Source: Cannabis sativa
Taxonomy: Eukaryota > Streptophyta > Magnoliopsida > Rosales > Cannabaceae
NCBI RefSeq assembly: GCF_029168945.1
Contig: NC_083603.1
Coordinates: 2,604,001-2,668,000 of the forward strand
Direction of reading: 5' to 3'
Length of the DNA: 64,000 bases
Part shown: positions 24,689 through 37,100 of the stretch, piece by piece
How the letters are laid out: every line of letters begins with the position of its first letter
Position numbering within the stretch: position 1 is the first letter of the stretch
Translations under genes and position numbers: made by a program
Notes under the pieces: generated by a model
Told to the model about the DNA's origin: nothing
The model's input: only the letters and a program-made list of their open reading frames with translations
Databases searched by the model: none

Positions 24689-24835
24689 ATTCTGAATGGT
24701 GTAGAGAGAGAAACAAATGGAAAGACTGGAAGAGGGAGAAGAGAGTTCGAAATTGGGCTTGGGCTTTGGGCCTTTTAATCTAACCGTAAGCCCATTTAAA
24801 TGGAATTTCGAAAAATACTCAATTAATAATGGGTA

Positions 24836-25095
24836 TGTTGAAAAATGCCTCTTTTATTAATCAATTAATCAAATTTACCTATAATTTTATATTTATTTGA
24901 AACATACCTCTTTTTATATATATTGTACCCAAAATACCCTGACATAAGAGAGTCACATGGAGAGTATCTTGAAGTGACAGGGGCAAAATTGGTACAATGT
25001 TTAAAAAAAGAAGTAAAAATAATAAACTTTAAAAAAGAGGATAAAAATATAAAAGGACAATATAAAAAAGGTATAAAGTGTAATTTCCTCATTAA
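24836..25095 (-). repeat. Interspersed repeat, copy A (pair with 32955-33213)
   Basis: About 260 bp match 32955-33213 in inverted orientation. Shared words include GAGGAAATTACACT at one end, TGTCACTTCAAGATAC[T] in the middle and TTATTAATCAAT at the other. It behaves like a short non-autonomous element. A more diverged relative may follow at 25104-25360, which also begins GAGGAAATTACA. Confidence 0.6.
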
Positions 25096-25360
25096 TAATT
25101 GAATTGAGGAAATTACATTATACCCACTTAACTTTACTTGTTTTTATTTTTACCTTCATTTTTATATTCTTTAAGATATACCCATATAAATTATGTCCCT
25201 ATTAGACTCCTTAAGTTAATGTAAATTATATGTTAGACTTAAGTAAAGAGTGAAAGTATATTAGGGCAACTCACTCATAAAAGTGGGTATATTTAATAAA
25301 ATATAATATGAGGATATTTCTAATTAATGGATACAAAAAAGATATATTCCTCAACTTATC

Positions 25361-26600
25361 TCCAAATAATTTAGAATTAATTAGATGTGTCATCGTATTT
25401 CTCAAAAGAATTTAAAATGTGTCATTTCTTTCTTTTTTTAACCAAAGTAAAATATCAATAATTCTTGTCAAAAATAAAAATATATAATCGTTTTATGATC
25501 GCACAGTAAATTTTGATTGTTTGTGCAACTATTCATAGTTATTTTATTAACAAAATTTTTTATAAAGTTATTTTGCTAATAAAATTTTCTGACGAGCCTA
25601 AAAAGTTCGCATATGAGCAATGACGAAGTGAGAATACATATTATGAATTGTGAGGAAAAATAAATAGAAGGGACAAATTAGTAATAATCATATATAATTT
25701 TTTTTCGTTAGTACATACTGGAGATAAGGGTGTATATTGGTCGGTTTGGTCAAATTATATCATATTTCCACCGAATGTATACATTGAGTTAAAAATATTT
25801 AAACATGACCCGTCTAATTAAGAAAATAATAAAAAAAAAAATAACTCGCCCAATAATTTTAATTGGTTTGGTTGGATTAAGACCTAACGCTATCCATTAA
25901 ACAATCTTAACCTCTCTTATTGGAATAAATTTTCCCTCCCCCGCCAGAAAGACTTTATTATAGAGAATTTACAGTATCTAAAGTGACTCACAATATTACA
26001 GGACTCGCGATATTAAAGGTACCTCGCAATATTAACTGAAAGTAATCTTGCTGTATCAAAGAAAGCACACCTCACATATTTATTGAAATTGCAGAAATTG
26101 CAGTATCAATAAGAAAAAGTGTGAATTACAAGTTAAGCATTCAAAGTACAACTAAGACAAACGTTACATACTATCTATAAGTAGGGACTTCTCCCTCCAT
26201 TCAAAAGGTACTAGGCTAATCTGAATAATAAAAATGCAAAGCAAGAGATCTCTTTTCAAGAGTGGATTGGGCAGGCCGAACTCGAAACTTCTACTGAACT
26301 ACTATATATTTTGTGTTTATTCTATAATATTTTCATACTTGTATATAATTATATATTATATTTTTTAAGTACTCGCATATTTGGTGTTGTCTAAATTTCT
26401 CCGATAACAAACTCGAAATTATATGTTATAAAACGTTCAGTTCTAATGAAATATAGCAATGGAATAATATGAAACAAGAGAAAGCTTTAAATTTCATTCC
26501 CTCAATATTAGCTAAGAACTATACCATTTCATTATACAAATGTTATAACAAATTATAGCCAAAAAAAACTTCTATACACAAAAGAAGAAAAAGGAAAGAA
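25361..26600. other. Intergenic DNA between TAF5 and the TDBD gene
   Basis: This is AT-rich sequence. Around 25735-25920 the words GGTCGGTTTGGTCAAATT and TTGGTTTGGTTGGATTAAG suggest a decayed short element. The part close to 26642 is presumably the 3' UTR of the minus-strand gene. No other gene is seen. Confidence 0.35.
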
Positions 26601-26642
26601 GACATCATCATGCCCTTGTCTTACAATTTAAGCAAAACTTGC

Positions 26643-28716
26643 TCAAGAAAATTGCTTCTTCCCCTCATCGGTGCCATAAATTCGTTGAAGTTCCCGAGTT
26701 GCAGCCAAAAAGGATTCTGTAAAACAAGGAAATCAAATGACCTCATTAACTTATCATGTTTAGAACGATTTTCAATTCGAATGACATGTAGTTTTTCTTA
26801 CCTTTCCAAAGACGAAATGACTTCTGATTGATAGGCGAACCGGTAATGGTTTGAATGGCATCAAATAACATGTTCTGAGGTGTACTTCTGAGTTCTTGAA
26901 CAATCCCATAGACAGTTTTACCATTCTCGAAATAAATATGGTTATTCGGGTGTTTTGTTTTGCAATCAGCATGACGTTCGAATTCATATGCATTGATCAC
27001 CTACAATGAAATCAGCAGTCATCTAAAAACTCATAGCTCGATCGGTCTCAAAACTTCCCTCAAGAAACAAATTTAAATCAAAGCATACCTTAGTGAAATT
27101 ACATGACTGACAGCCACATAGATATCCAGCGCCTTTTATAACGCCACGAAGCTCCTTCTAATATGCATAGGAAGAGCCAATACATGTCACTAAACATAAG
27201 CTAATTTTAAAGTACCAAATGTTATATAGGTACCCAAGAGTGACTCGAGTTTTAGCCCCTACCAATTCTGTTACCCCTCTTAGTTCTAAACATAAGCTAA
27301 TTTTAAAGTACCGAATGTTATGTAGGTACTCAGGAGTTACTCGAGTTTTAGCCCCGACCATTTGAGTTACCCCTCTTAATAAGCTAATTCGAAAGAAAGG
27401 CATTATAACAAAGTAATGTTTTTTACCTCCTTTGACCAGGCAACATACTTCACAGGCACTCCATCCAGCATACCAGTCGATAGCAAACTTCGAACATTTG
27501 AAGGGAAATTGTTCGGTTGAGTCTTCTTAAGGAATTTGTTATCATCTTTCTTTTTCGATACACTTTCTGCAACAGAATTAGTTAAATGGGAAGTAGTGAG
27601 TACTTCAGCATTTGAGTTAGCAATCTTTTTCTCATTCATTTCTTCCATCTTTTGAGCCATCAGCAATTCATAACTCGAAACCAGTCTATCATCATCATAC
27701 CCTCCAAATGATATGATAGTACTCTCTCCATTGTTAAAGGAATGTCCCGAGTTGAAAGCATGACTCGTCGATATACTACTCTCTTCCTCAACCTTGTTGA
27801 ATGTTTGATCAGCTGACATAAAACGATTATCTGATAAGATATCATTATCAGTGTCCCTACTATAAGCTTGTCCTATCGATACAAACATAGGATTCTCAGA
27901 ATCCTTAACCTCACTCACTTTAACTTTCCTTAACCCTCCATAAGTAACACTCGATCTAGGATCATCAAGGGCATGAGGCATTGACAAACCGAACGAGGAA
28001 TCATTATTACCAAATGAATCCTCCTCAACTTTTCTCTCCAAATTCATTTTCCCCAAGCCATCAAACCCCACAGTCTTAGCTGTCTCGGGTTCATATAACC
28101 ACGAATGAAAACCCGGAGGAGTACTACTCCAAGGAGAAACACAAGCACTTGTGTTTAACATCCCCGAAAAGGGATGATGAACACCATTGGGAACTTCTAT
28201 AGCTTGTTTCTTATTGGGAACAAGCTCTACCTCGGGATGGCCTTCCACGAACCATTGTTGTTGAGATCTCTTCAACTCGATTCTCGAAGAATCATCATAT
28301 GCCATCTCTCCATCATTACCCTTTGCCACCCAAAACCCTTGATTCTAAACAAAACAACCGAGGGGGTTCCAAATCAACAAAATTTAGAAACACATTCTAT
28401 GTGTCCTCACCAATCATTAGTTACATAATAAGCTTACAATATGAAACCAAAAATGATACCTTTTTCATGTTACAAATTTTAGTAACTACAAAAGCTTACA
28501 ACTTTATGTTTGTTTTTGTTTTAAACTAGGGTCCCTCATTAATCTTAGATACAACATTTGGGGACAAACATAAAGCTACATAACAAATACTATGTAGGAC
28601 CACACATTAGTATTTGGGGACCATTTGAACTATACTATATACTCTAACTGAGACTGCAATAATAACACAACAGAGAAAAAAAAAAACTTCATTAATTAAA
28701 AAAAAAAACTCACCAT
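26643..28716 (-). CDS. Tify-domain-binding (TDBD) protein, putative nuclear regulator
   Basis: Coding exons: 28716-28714 (the ATG alone), 28344-27427, 27157-27089, 27000-26802 and 26716-26643. They sum to 1263 nt, 420 aa, with GT-AG borders and closed phase. The C-terminal third is the conserved part: FPSNVRSLLSTGMLDGVPVKY (about residues 281-301), then LRGVIKGAGYLCGCQSCNF, FERHADCKTKHPNNHIYFENG and ELQRIYG. This is the layout of the TDBD region that plants also have in PHD-finger IDM1-like proteins, but here no PHD or acetyltransferase part follows. The Cys/His spacing (CGCQSC...H..C...HP) suggests metal binding. The N-terminal two thirds are polar and probably disordered, after a short conserved GFWVAKG motif at residues 4-10. 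The molecular function is not established; a nuclear, chromatin- or transcription-related role is inferred from the domain. Confidence 0.85.
27191..27390. repeat. Two tandem ~96-bp repeats in an intron
   Basis: The word TAAACATAAGCTAATTTTAA starts at 27191 and again at 27287. It is followed each time by AAGTACC, TAGGTAC, ACTCGAGTTTTAGCCCC and TTACCCCTCTTA. The duplication lies wholly inside the intron between the second and third coding exons of the TDBD gene. Confidence 0.75.
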
Positions 28717-29110
28717 ATTTTGGTGGTATCACTTCAAATCTTCAAACAAAAACATAGAACAAGAACAACAAGAGTAGTCAAGCTAAACTTCCCTGAAAAC
28801 AAATGTACCCAATTAGAAACATAAATCTTTACAATTTCAAACTCATTCATTTCAGCTGAAAAACATAAAAAGACTGAATCTTTTCGTATAGAGCTAAACA
28901 AGATTTGATTTTTATTAGTTAAATGGATAATAGGTTGATTTCCCAATTGTACAGAGGAGAAGAAAAGTAAAGAATCGAACCTTAAAAGGAAAAGGGTATG
29001 AAGATCCATTGATGGGAGATTAATTGTACGGAAAAGGGTGTTGTTGTTGAGATCTATGAAAAATGGTAATGTTATGGAGATTCCGAGTTGAGTTGAGTTT
29101 GTCTGATATA
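28717..29110 (-). other. Probable 5' leader exons of the TDBD gene
   Basis: An acceptor-like TTTTCAG|G on the minus strand near 28793-28800 would start a non-coding exon running into the ATG at 28716. A donor-like AAG|GTTCG near 28982 would end an upstream leader exon reaching to about 29100, next to a CT-rich stretch (29120-29160, read as CTCTCT on the minus strand). The borders are inferred from motifs only. Confidence 0.4.
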
Positions 29111-29219
29111 AGAGTAAGAGAGAGAGAGTGGGTTGCACGATCATATTCATAGAGAGAGAAAGGAAGAAGATGATGTAATTGCATCACAAGCGTACACGTG
29201 TACATGTTATTATAATATG

Positions 29220-29635
29220 ATGTGGATTATGTAACATAAGACATAAGTACTCAAATCTCAATTCAAATGTATATGAATGTTTATGTAATTGTGGGTCTCC
29301 ACTAATCACATTATTTTATAAATTGTTTTTTATATTTTCAATTTAACTCTTTTTATTAATTTTTGAGGTTTTTCTCAATAAAATCTTTTAAATTATTAAA
29401 TTGTATCATTTATTTTTCACAGTTAACTGTTATTATGAATTACATACTTATGTATATATTTTTGTACACGTGACACATTTATATTAATATATTTAATATT
29501 ATTATTAGATGACACCTTAATTTACTAACATTCAGTAGTTTTGAAGGTTTTACCACTAAAATTTAAGTTTGAAGGGTTAAATGCAAGTAAAATAATAGTT
29601 GAAAGGATTTAACCTCCAAAAAAACTCTTAATTTA
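29220..29635. other. Intergenic DNA without recognised genes
   Basis: AT-rich sequence between the TDBD gene promoter side and the foldback element. Nothing recognisable is seen. Confidence 0.4.
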
Positions 29636-29643
29636 TTTTGATT

Positions 29644-31292
29644 GGGAAATTTCATTTTTTGCCCTTAATAAAACCCCCAATATCAAAATTTAGACCCTCC
29701 ACTAATTTGTACAAATTAATTCCATTGATTACATGAACTTCCTATTTCACCCTTTTATTAAAAAAAATAAAAAAAAAATTGTTAAAAACTAAAAAAAACT
29801 TCCCCCTCTCTCTTCCCTCTCTCTTCCTTTCTCTCTTCTCTCTCGTGCACCCCTCTCTCTCTCTAAAAAAAATTGAAAAAACTTCCCTCTCTCTTCCCTG
29901 TTGAATGTTTATTTCTCTGTGGGCGGTGGTAGAAAACCGGAGCACACCCCAATCACTCAAGAATCTTACACCATTATAATGGATAAATTGTGTTTTAAGC
30001 ATTTTGTTAGATTTTATGTAGTTTGCTTTCGTTATATGTGTCGTATTTATTGAAACTGGTATTTTTTGGTTTGAAATGGTAGAGATCTTGCAGATCTAGT
30101 TTTCTGTCGAAATCTGGGTTTTCCAGATATTATCGACAGTTTATCGATAGAATATCGATGCTATGTCGATATCCTGCTAAGAAAGGTCAGGGATGACCAT
30201 TATCGACATGTTGTCGACAGTTTGTCGATATCATATCGATTAAAAAGCAAATTAACCCTAAAATTGAAAGTAGTTTGACCAATAAAATTGTCTGTGTTGT
30301 TAATGTATATCGATGGGATGTCGTAGGTGTATCGATAGGATGTCGACACAATGAGAATAAAAAAAATTTGACCTAAAATGTCGATAATTTGTCGACGGTA
30401 TATCGATAATTTATCGACAATGTGATTTAATTGCTAATTCTGTGTGATAATATCGACCTCATGTCGACATGATGTCGACATTGTGTCGACAATTTTGTTT
30501 GCTAAATAGGCGTGATCATACTTGGAATATCGATAGCATGTCGACAGTATGTCGATATGTTGGCGACAATGTGATGTAATTGCTTTCTGTGATTGCTAAG
30601 TGTGATATCGATTGATTGTCGACATCATGTCGATAGTGTGTCAACAATTTTGTGTCGACAAATTCTCAAATAAATTATGTATGTTAATTTGCTTTTTAAT
30701 CGACATGATATCGACAAACTGTCGACAACATGTCGATAATGGTCATCCCTGACCTTTCTTAGCATGATATCGACATAGCATCGATATTCTATCGATAAAC
30801 TGTCGATAACTTCTGGAAAACCCAGATTTCGAAAGAAAACTAGATCTGCCAGATATCTACCATTTCAAACCAAAAAATACTAGTTTCAACAAATACGACA
30901 CATATAACGAACACAAACTACATAAAATCTAACAAAATGCTTAAAACACTACTTATCCATTATAATGGTGTAAGATTCTTGAGTGATTGGGGTGTGCTCC
31001 GGTTTTCTAACACTGTCCACCGAGAAATAAACATTTGACAGGGAAGAGAGAGAGGAAAGCTTTTTCAGTTTTTTCTAGAGAGAGAGAGGTGCACGAGAGG
31101 GAAGAGAGAGAGGAAGAGAGAGGGAAGAGAGAGGGAAGTTTTTTTAGTTTTTAACAATTTTCTTTTTTATTTTTTTAAGAAAAGGGTAAAGTGGGAAGTT
31201 CATGTAATCAATGGAATTAATTTGTACAAATTAGTGAAGGGTCTAAATTTTGATATTGGGGGTTTTATTAGGGGCAAAAAATGAAATTTCCC
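29644..31292. mobile_element. Large foldback element with TCGA-rich arms
   Basis: Two arms of about 605 bp (29644-30253 and 30689-31292) are inverted copies around a 435-bp centre. The outer ends are GGGAAATTTCATTTTTTGCCC and its complement. The 8-bp word TTTTGATT flanks both sides (29636-29643 and 31293-31300), a perfect target duplication. Each arm holds CT/GA-rich tracts, then a stretch crowded with TATCGACA, TGTCGACA and ATCGATA words, which continue through the centre. No intact transposase frame is seen. The ends resemble Mutator-like elements with long TIRs; 8 bp would also allow hAT. Confidence 0.85.
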
Positions 31293-31309
31293 TTTTGATT
31301 TTGTTGGGT

Positions 31310-32590
31310 ATGAAAGAAGGAGACTAAGATGAATGTAGAATATAATGATGAAAAAAAGCTAAGGGTGTCATTGATTTGGCTGTTGGAATTGGATTTTCTC
31401 TTTATTTTTTTGAGTCTAATTGTTTAGCTTTGATCTCTGCATTTTTCAAGAGATGTTCTTTTTGCATTGATTTAGGCTTTTTTTTAGATGATTTTTTTAG
31501 TTTATTATCCAATTTTTCTTAGGCATCTCTTATTCATGCAAATTATTTAGTCGATATGATTATGCATGAATTAACTACACACACTTAAAGTGAATGGTGA
31601 GCTGATTTAGATGGAAAATTTTCCATCTTTTATTTATGATGTACCCAGTTGATCTTTTTCAATAAAAATTTGTCAAGTGTTAAAAAAATACTAAAAATAA
31701 TCATCTAAAAACTAATTCCATTATAAAGTTAAGGTTGGTGGCATGAAAATTAATTTTTGATGATCCATTTGATCATTTTTACATATAATCATCTAAAAAC
31801 TTTTATGTAATAATAAATATGAATATGATCAATATCTAATAATTATTAGAGAAGATGGGTGAGACTTTTTAGTTGGTTTGGTTCAAAGAATGTTGACATT
31901 ATAATTATTAGTATGTTTAATTATCATTATATCTAGAAAAAAGGATTATTAATGATGATATCTACATACATTCTTAGTAATGAGGCCACTAAAATAAAAT
32001 GTCATAATAATAAACCTATGAATTTGGTCATTTTTAGAAGTCAAAAATGGACTTTGAAGCATAAACATATATTATATTTTATGTTCTACGTGTCAATTTG
32101 TGAGGTTCCTACATATCAGAAAAACTTAATTAACAAATATTAATTAGTCTTATAATTTTTTATTTTTTTGCCTTGGTAGAGTTCCACATTGCCAATTCAA
32201 GTGATCATATTTTCCAAATATGAAGTGTACCAAATCGATATTATTCTAACATAATTAATATAATATGTTAAAATTGAGTGATCAATAGTTTGATTAATAG
32301 TTTGGTACGTTTATTATTATTGTTGATTTTAATCTATGTACTACATCTATTTTTATGTAATGGATTTTGTATGATTTGTGTTTAATAATGGAAATTTTTA
32401 TTTTAATTTTAAAAAAATAATTTGTTTGACGTTGTTAAATATTAATATTAAAAGTTTTCTTTTTTAAAAGGAATATTAAGAAAGTTTGTGAGTATATTAA
32501 ATTTCAATCTATTTTTTTTATTTATTTGCTTAATATTTTTATTTACATAGTTAGAGCCAATGGACATAGACCCTTGCACTCACTAATATT
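31310..32590. other. Intergenic DNA without recognised genes
   Basis: AT-rich, with only short open frames lacking any family resemblance. No RNA gene or complete element is seen. Confidence 0.4.
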
Positions 32591-32945
32591 AGTTCAAGGG
32601 TTAATACTATTTTAGTTGTTATATTTTACAAAAGTTACTAATTAGATTCTCTATTTTGTTAAATGATAAAATTGTCCGTGCATTTTTTAAAATAGTTTAA
32701 ATACTGAGCTCAATTTTTAATAATTTTTTAATATAACTAATTTAAAGATAATTCCCAACACGAATAAATGCAGAAAACATAACTAGTTTTATCAAAAACA
32801 CATCTAAATCGAGTTACTATTAAGTTTTATTTTAACCAAAAATCAGTTAAGTGTACTATTTAGTAGCATTTTAGAAAATACATGATTTAATTTGTCATTT
32901 AATAAAACAAAATGTCCAATCAATAACTTTTACAAAATACTGAGT
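32590..32945 (+). repeat. Interspersed repeat (pair with 58640-58995)
   Basis: About 350 bp share ordered blocks with 58640-58995: TTTTGTTAAATGATAAAAT, GATAATTCCCAACACGAATA (GACAATTCCTAATACGAATA in the partner), AATCAGTTAAG, and TTTGTCATTT with AACAAAAT at the end. The copies are diverged. It is a non-coding short element of unknown class. Confidence 0.5.
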
Positions 32946-32954
32946 TCAAAAAAA

Positions 32955-33213
32955 TTAGAGGAAATTACACTCTATACCCTTTTTATATTTTCCTCTTTTA
33001 TTTTTACCCTCTTTTTTAAAGTCTATCATTTTTACCTCTTTTTTAAACATTATACCAAATTTACCCCTGTCACTTCAAGATACTTTCCATGTGACTCTGT
33101 TATGTCAGGGTATTTTAGGTACAATACACGTAAAAAGAGGTATGTTTCAAATAAATATAAAAGTAGAGGTAAATTTGATTTATTGATTAATAAAAGTGGT
33201 ATTTTTTAACTTA
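32955..33213 (+). repeat. Interspersed repeat, copy B (pair with 24836-25095)
   Basis: This is the inverted partner of the segment downstream of the TAF5 promoter, beginning GAGGAAATTACACTCTATACCC and ending near TTGATTAATAAAAGTGG. It includes CTGTCACTTCAAGATACTTT. It is non-coding. Confidence 0.6.
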
Positions 33214-33219
33214 CCCCAA

Positions 33220-34157
33220 AAAATTAATGAACAAATTGTTTTTCTTTTTTAAAAATAAAAATAGAGAAAATACATTAGTTGTGATTTCACTCAAATTATT
33301 TATCGGCCCATTTACGTTTACAATTGCAATAGTTTAAATGGACAATCATGTATGACAATTTGGGCTGCTATTGGGCTTTATGGCTAACATTAACAAAACA
33401 AATTAGAAAATTTCAGTTTTATGGTTTTTCCAACAAAATTTTACAAAACTATGTTTTTTCAAAAATATATATTTTATGGAAAAAATTAAAAAAAAAAAAA
33501 GTTTTAAAAAATATAGAAAAAACTCATGAGAAAGAATCTGTTAAATGATTCTTTAAATAAATCTTTGTTAATCCAAATCATAGTCTAAATTACCATAATA
33601 CGAGAAATATATCGATTAATTTTAATTCTTTATTTTTCTATTGATTCTTTTCCGATGGAAATGTACGAGGTTTTAGCTATTTTCTACTTTTAATTATTAG
33701 AATATAACTAAAAAGAAAGCTTTAATCTTCTTTAAGCTAGCATATTACAATCCTCTATGATGATTGGTATGCAATTTTTCTATTAAACATAATAATAATA
33801 TTAGAGTCTCATCACAATGAAAGTTGGAAGAAGAAGAGGACTCAAAAAACTAAGCTTTTCTCCAAATAATAACCAACCAAACCTTCACATTTGACTAGGC
33901 TTTTTTTTTACTACCTTTCTCTTCAATCAATCTAACTCATACCCAAAAAAAAAAAATCAAAAAAAGAGCAAATAAAAAATTGCTCTATAGAAAAAGCTGA
34001 GCTACTTTAATTACAAAAGTTAATCTATGTTCCCTCTACTCTAAACCCCATAAAAACAAAGTTATATATTTATGAACAATTTGAAAAAACACCCAGAGAT
34101 GCAGCCACATCCTTCTCCAACATTTTACTTTTACTTTTTTTTTTTACTGTTTAACTG
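33220..34157. other. 3' flank of the 5-phosphatase gene
   Basis: AT-rich sequence. The 34060-34157 part is probably 3' UTR of the minus-strand gene. Nothing else is recognised. Confidence 0.4.
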
Positions 34158-37100
34158 TCAAAACCTGGTGCTGTTGTTTAGTGTTGGCAAAAGAAGCTCC
34201 TCAGCCTGTACCTTAGCTAGTACTGGCCTTGGTCTTAGCCTATTGTTGTTGTTAATGTTGTTGTTGTTGTTGTTAATGTTGTTGTTGTTGTTGTTAATGT
34301 TGTTGTTGTTGTTGTTGTTAATGTTGTTGTTGTTGTTGTGTCTTTTTGAGTCAATTTGTACAATGAAAATAGCATAAACAGGTCTATGGTCTGAAAATCT
34401 TGACTCTTCTCTTCCATACCAAATTTCTTTCATTCCTTCTCCTTTCCATAATATCCTATCACACCTGTAAAAATTAAAATTTAATTTTCAAATTTATCAA
34501 AATTTTGATTATAACAAAAAAAAAAAAAGTAACTTGCAGCATAAATATTAATGTTTAACTTCCAATTGTAGATAAAGACTTAAATTATAATTTTGTAACT
34601 TCGGTAAGTAAGTGTCAAGTAAATCGTCAAGTGGTAATTCTTAATTGGTCTAGGTTATAAATTTTTTATTTAAATATTAAATTAAATATATTAATAAAAA
34701 AATAACACATGAATGATGACTTAACATTTAACAGGTATGTACAGAAATTTTAAAAACATAACTTAAATATTATTACCTAAGTATTTACGCCAAAAATTAC
34801 TTTAAGTTAATGCACATGGTTTTGTTTATAATCTCAAAATTATTATACCAAAATTGTCGGTTTATTCATGTTACTTTTGTTTATTAATTAATTTAGTTTA
34901 ACAATGATAGTTTTCACATGGACTGTTCTCAATTACATCTTAATTATATAAATGAATCATATATATATTATATATATAAATACTCAATGATAAGTGGAAG
35001 CTTCAACTAGGCTTGGTGATATTATTATTATGATTAATTAATATTAAAAAAAAAAGAAACATATAAAAAGAAGAGAGGCTGGTAAGTAAACTGTCATGAA
35101 CAGAGCAAAACTGCAGCACTAAACATATTTTATAATAATAATAATAATTATATTAATGATATATATTATAGAAGAAAGAGATAATGATAAGTATTAGTAG
35201 TACTACCACAACTTGTTCATAATTTCATTGGACAAATAATATATAAAAAATAATGATTAAGACTTAAAGTTGAAGACTTACCAGGCAGGTGTTCTTTGTT
35301 TGTGTTTGGATTTATTTGATGAGATTTGATTAACATAATAATGATCTGAATTAGTAACATATTTGTATGTTGGTGCAAAATCTATTACCCCTTCTTCCCA
35401 ATCTTTGAACACTCTCCCTTCTCTTTGTTCTTTCCTTAGCTATAATATCATAAAAACAAATAAAAAAAATTAATAAAAAATGAATAATTACGACATAACT
35501 ACTCAAAATTTTGAGTTTGTAAACGATATTATATTATCTTATATAGATTAAATATAAAAATATTGATCCGTATATAAGAATATAGGTTACTTCACTTATT
35601 ATCAATTAGTTTTAAGATGAAAATTCATGCACCTTAAATCTAATTATTTATTTAACGGCACAAGTCTTTAATGTTTATAAAATTGTAATTTTTGTTCAGT
35701 TTCGTAAATACAAATTTCGTTTTAAATTTATCAAAAGAAGATTTGAGCGTAACTCATACTATATGTTCCCGTCCAAACTTAATGATTTTGAATCTGGACC
35801 TTATATGTGTCCTGTTTATTTAAGACACTGTACTAATGAAACTGAAAGAAAATTACATTTTTACTAATATTAGTTACTTGTGCCACTCAAAAAAATTATC
35901 AGATTTATGCCACTTACAAACTCAAAATTTAAATAAAATTAATCAAAATTAAAATTTACCTGATCTTTCTCCAAAAGTGTTTGCCAATCATGTTTTTCAA
36001 TTAGCTCATGAGTTTCACAATTTCCACTACTACCACCCACAAGTCTATAATTCAAATCACCTAGCCAAATAATCTTACTGAAAAAACCAAAAAAAGAAAA
36101 AGGATTAATAATTAATTAATTAATTAGAATTAATCATAAGATAAACAAGTTTTAATGAAGACTTACTCATGCTCTAATATGGTATTAGGTGATGATTTTT
36201 CTAAAGAAGAAGATGATGATGATGATAATGAATGAGATGAAAACTTTGTCTTCTTAAGAATTTCCATGACATCTGAGTTTCTTTTGACCTCATCTCCTTC
36301 TTTTTCACCAGAAGTCAAATGAGTACACACAAAACAAAAGCTTGTCCCACTTAAGCTCATACTAATTGATACTGAACCCTACAAAATAATCATAACAATT
36401 ATTAATAACTCAAACACATTATTACATTTTTAGAAAATTCTAAATAATTTATAATTTCGAAAACTCACAATGAATACCTTATATAAATATATATTATATG
36501 TATATATACCTTATTGCCAAGGTAGCCCATGATGCCAGTACCAACACAAGAGACTTTCAAGTTGGAAATGAGTGAGCAAAGATCTGATCTAACCCAAACA
36601 CATAGGAAGATTCCCACCATTTGTTTACTAACAGCCAACCTAAACTTGGGTCCAACCTCATCTTTAATAGCATCTTCTTCTTCTTCTTCTTCTTCATTTT
36701 CTAATGAAAGAAAATCTGAGAAACTCATCCTTCCTTGCTTCTTATTATTCTTAATTTGTTGATCAAATTCATTGTCATTTAAAGCTTCTCTAATCAAACC
36801 AATCCATTGCTCTGCTGGGCCCTTGTCCTCTGCTCCTAATACATTACCAGCATTCAAAGGCACTATTTCTTGGAACCTAATAACAATAATAATTGTAAAA
36901 CAAACATGAATTTATGTACCAAAATTTTGTGTAATAGAGTTTTAACCCGAACCCTTTAAACTAATTCAAATAGTTCGCGCTGGACTACATACCTCATTGA
37001 AAACAAACTAAACATGAGTTTATATACGAAAATTTCGTGTAATTCAGTTCCAAACCCGACCCTAGACATAGGCGGGTTAGGCCCGTACCTAGGGCTCACT

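Noticed and set aside
29742..30002. An 86-codon minus-strand frame with a REREGCTREKRERKREGRERG-like run
   Set aside because: It is encoded by the GA-rich tract in the left arm of the foldback element, and the mirrored arm does not keep it.
34072..34377. A plus-strand frame with long Leu runs over the 5-phosphatase C-terminus
   Set aside because: It is the opposite-strand reading of the AAC microsatellite. The minus-strand frame continues the SDHRPV motif and is the real one.
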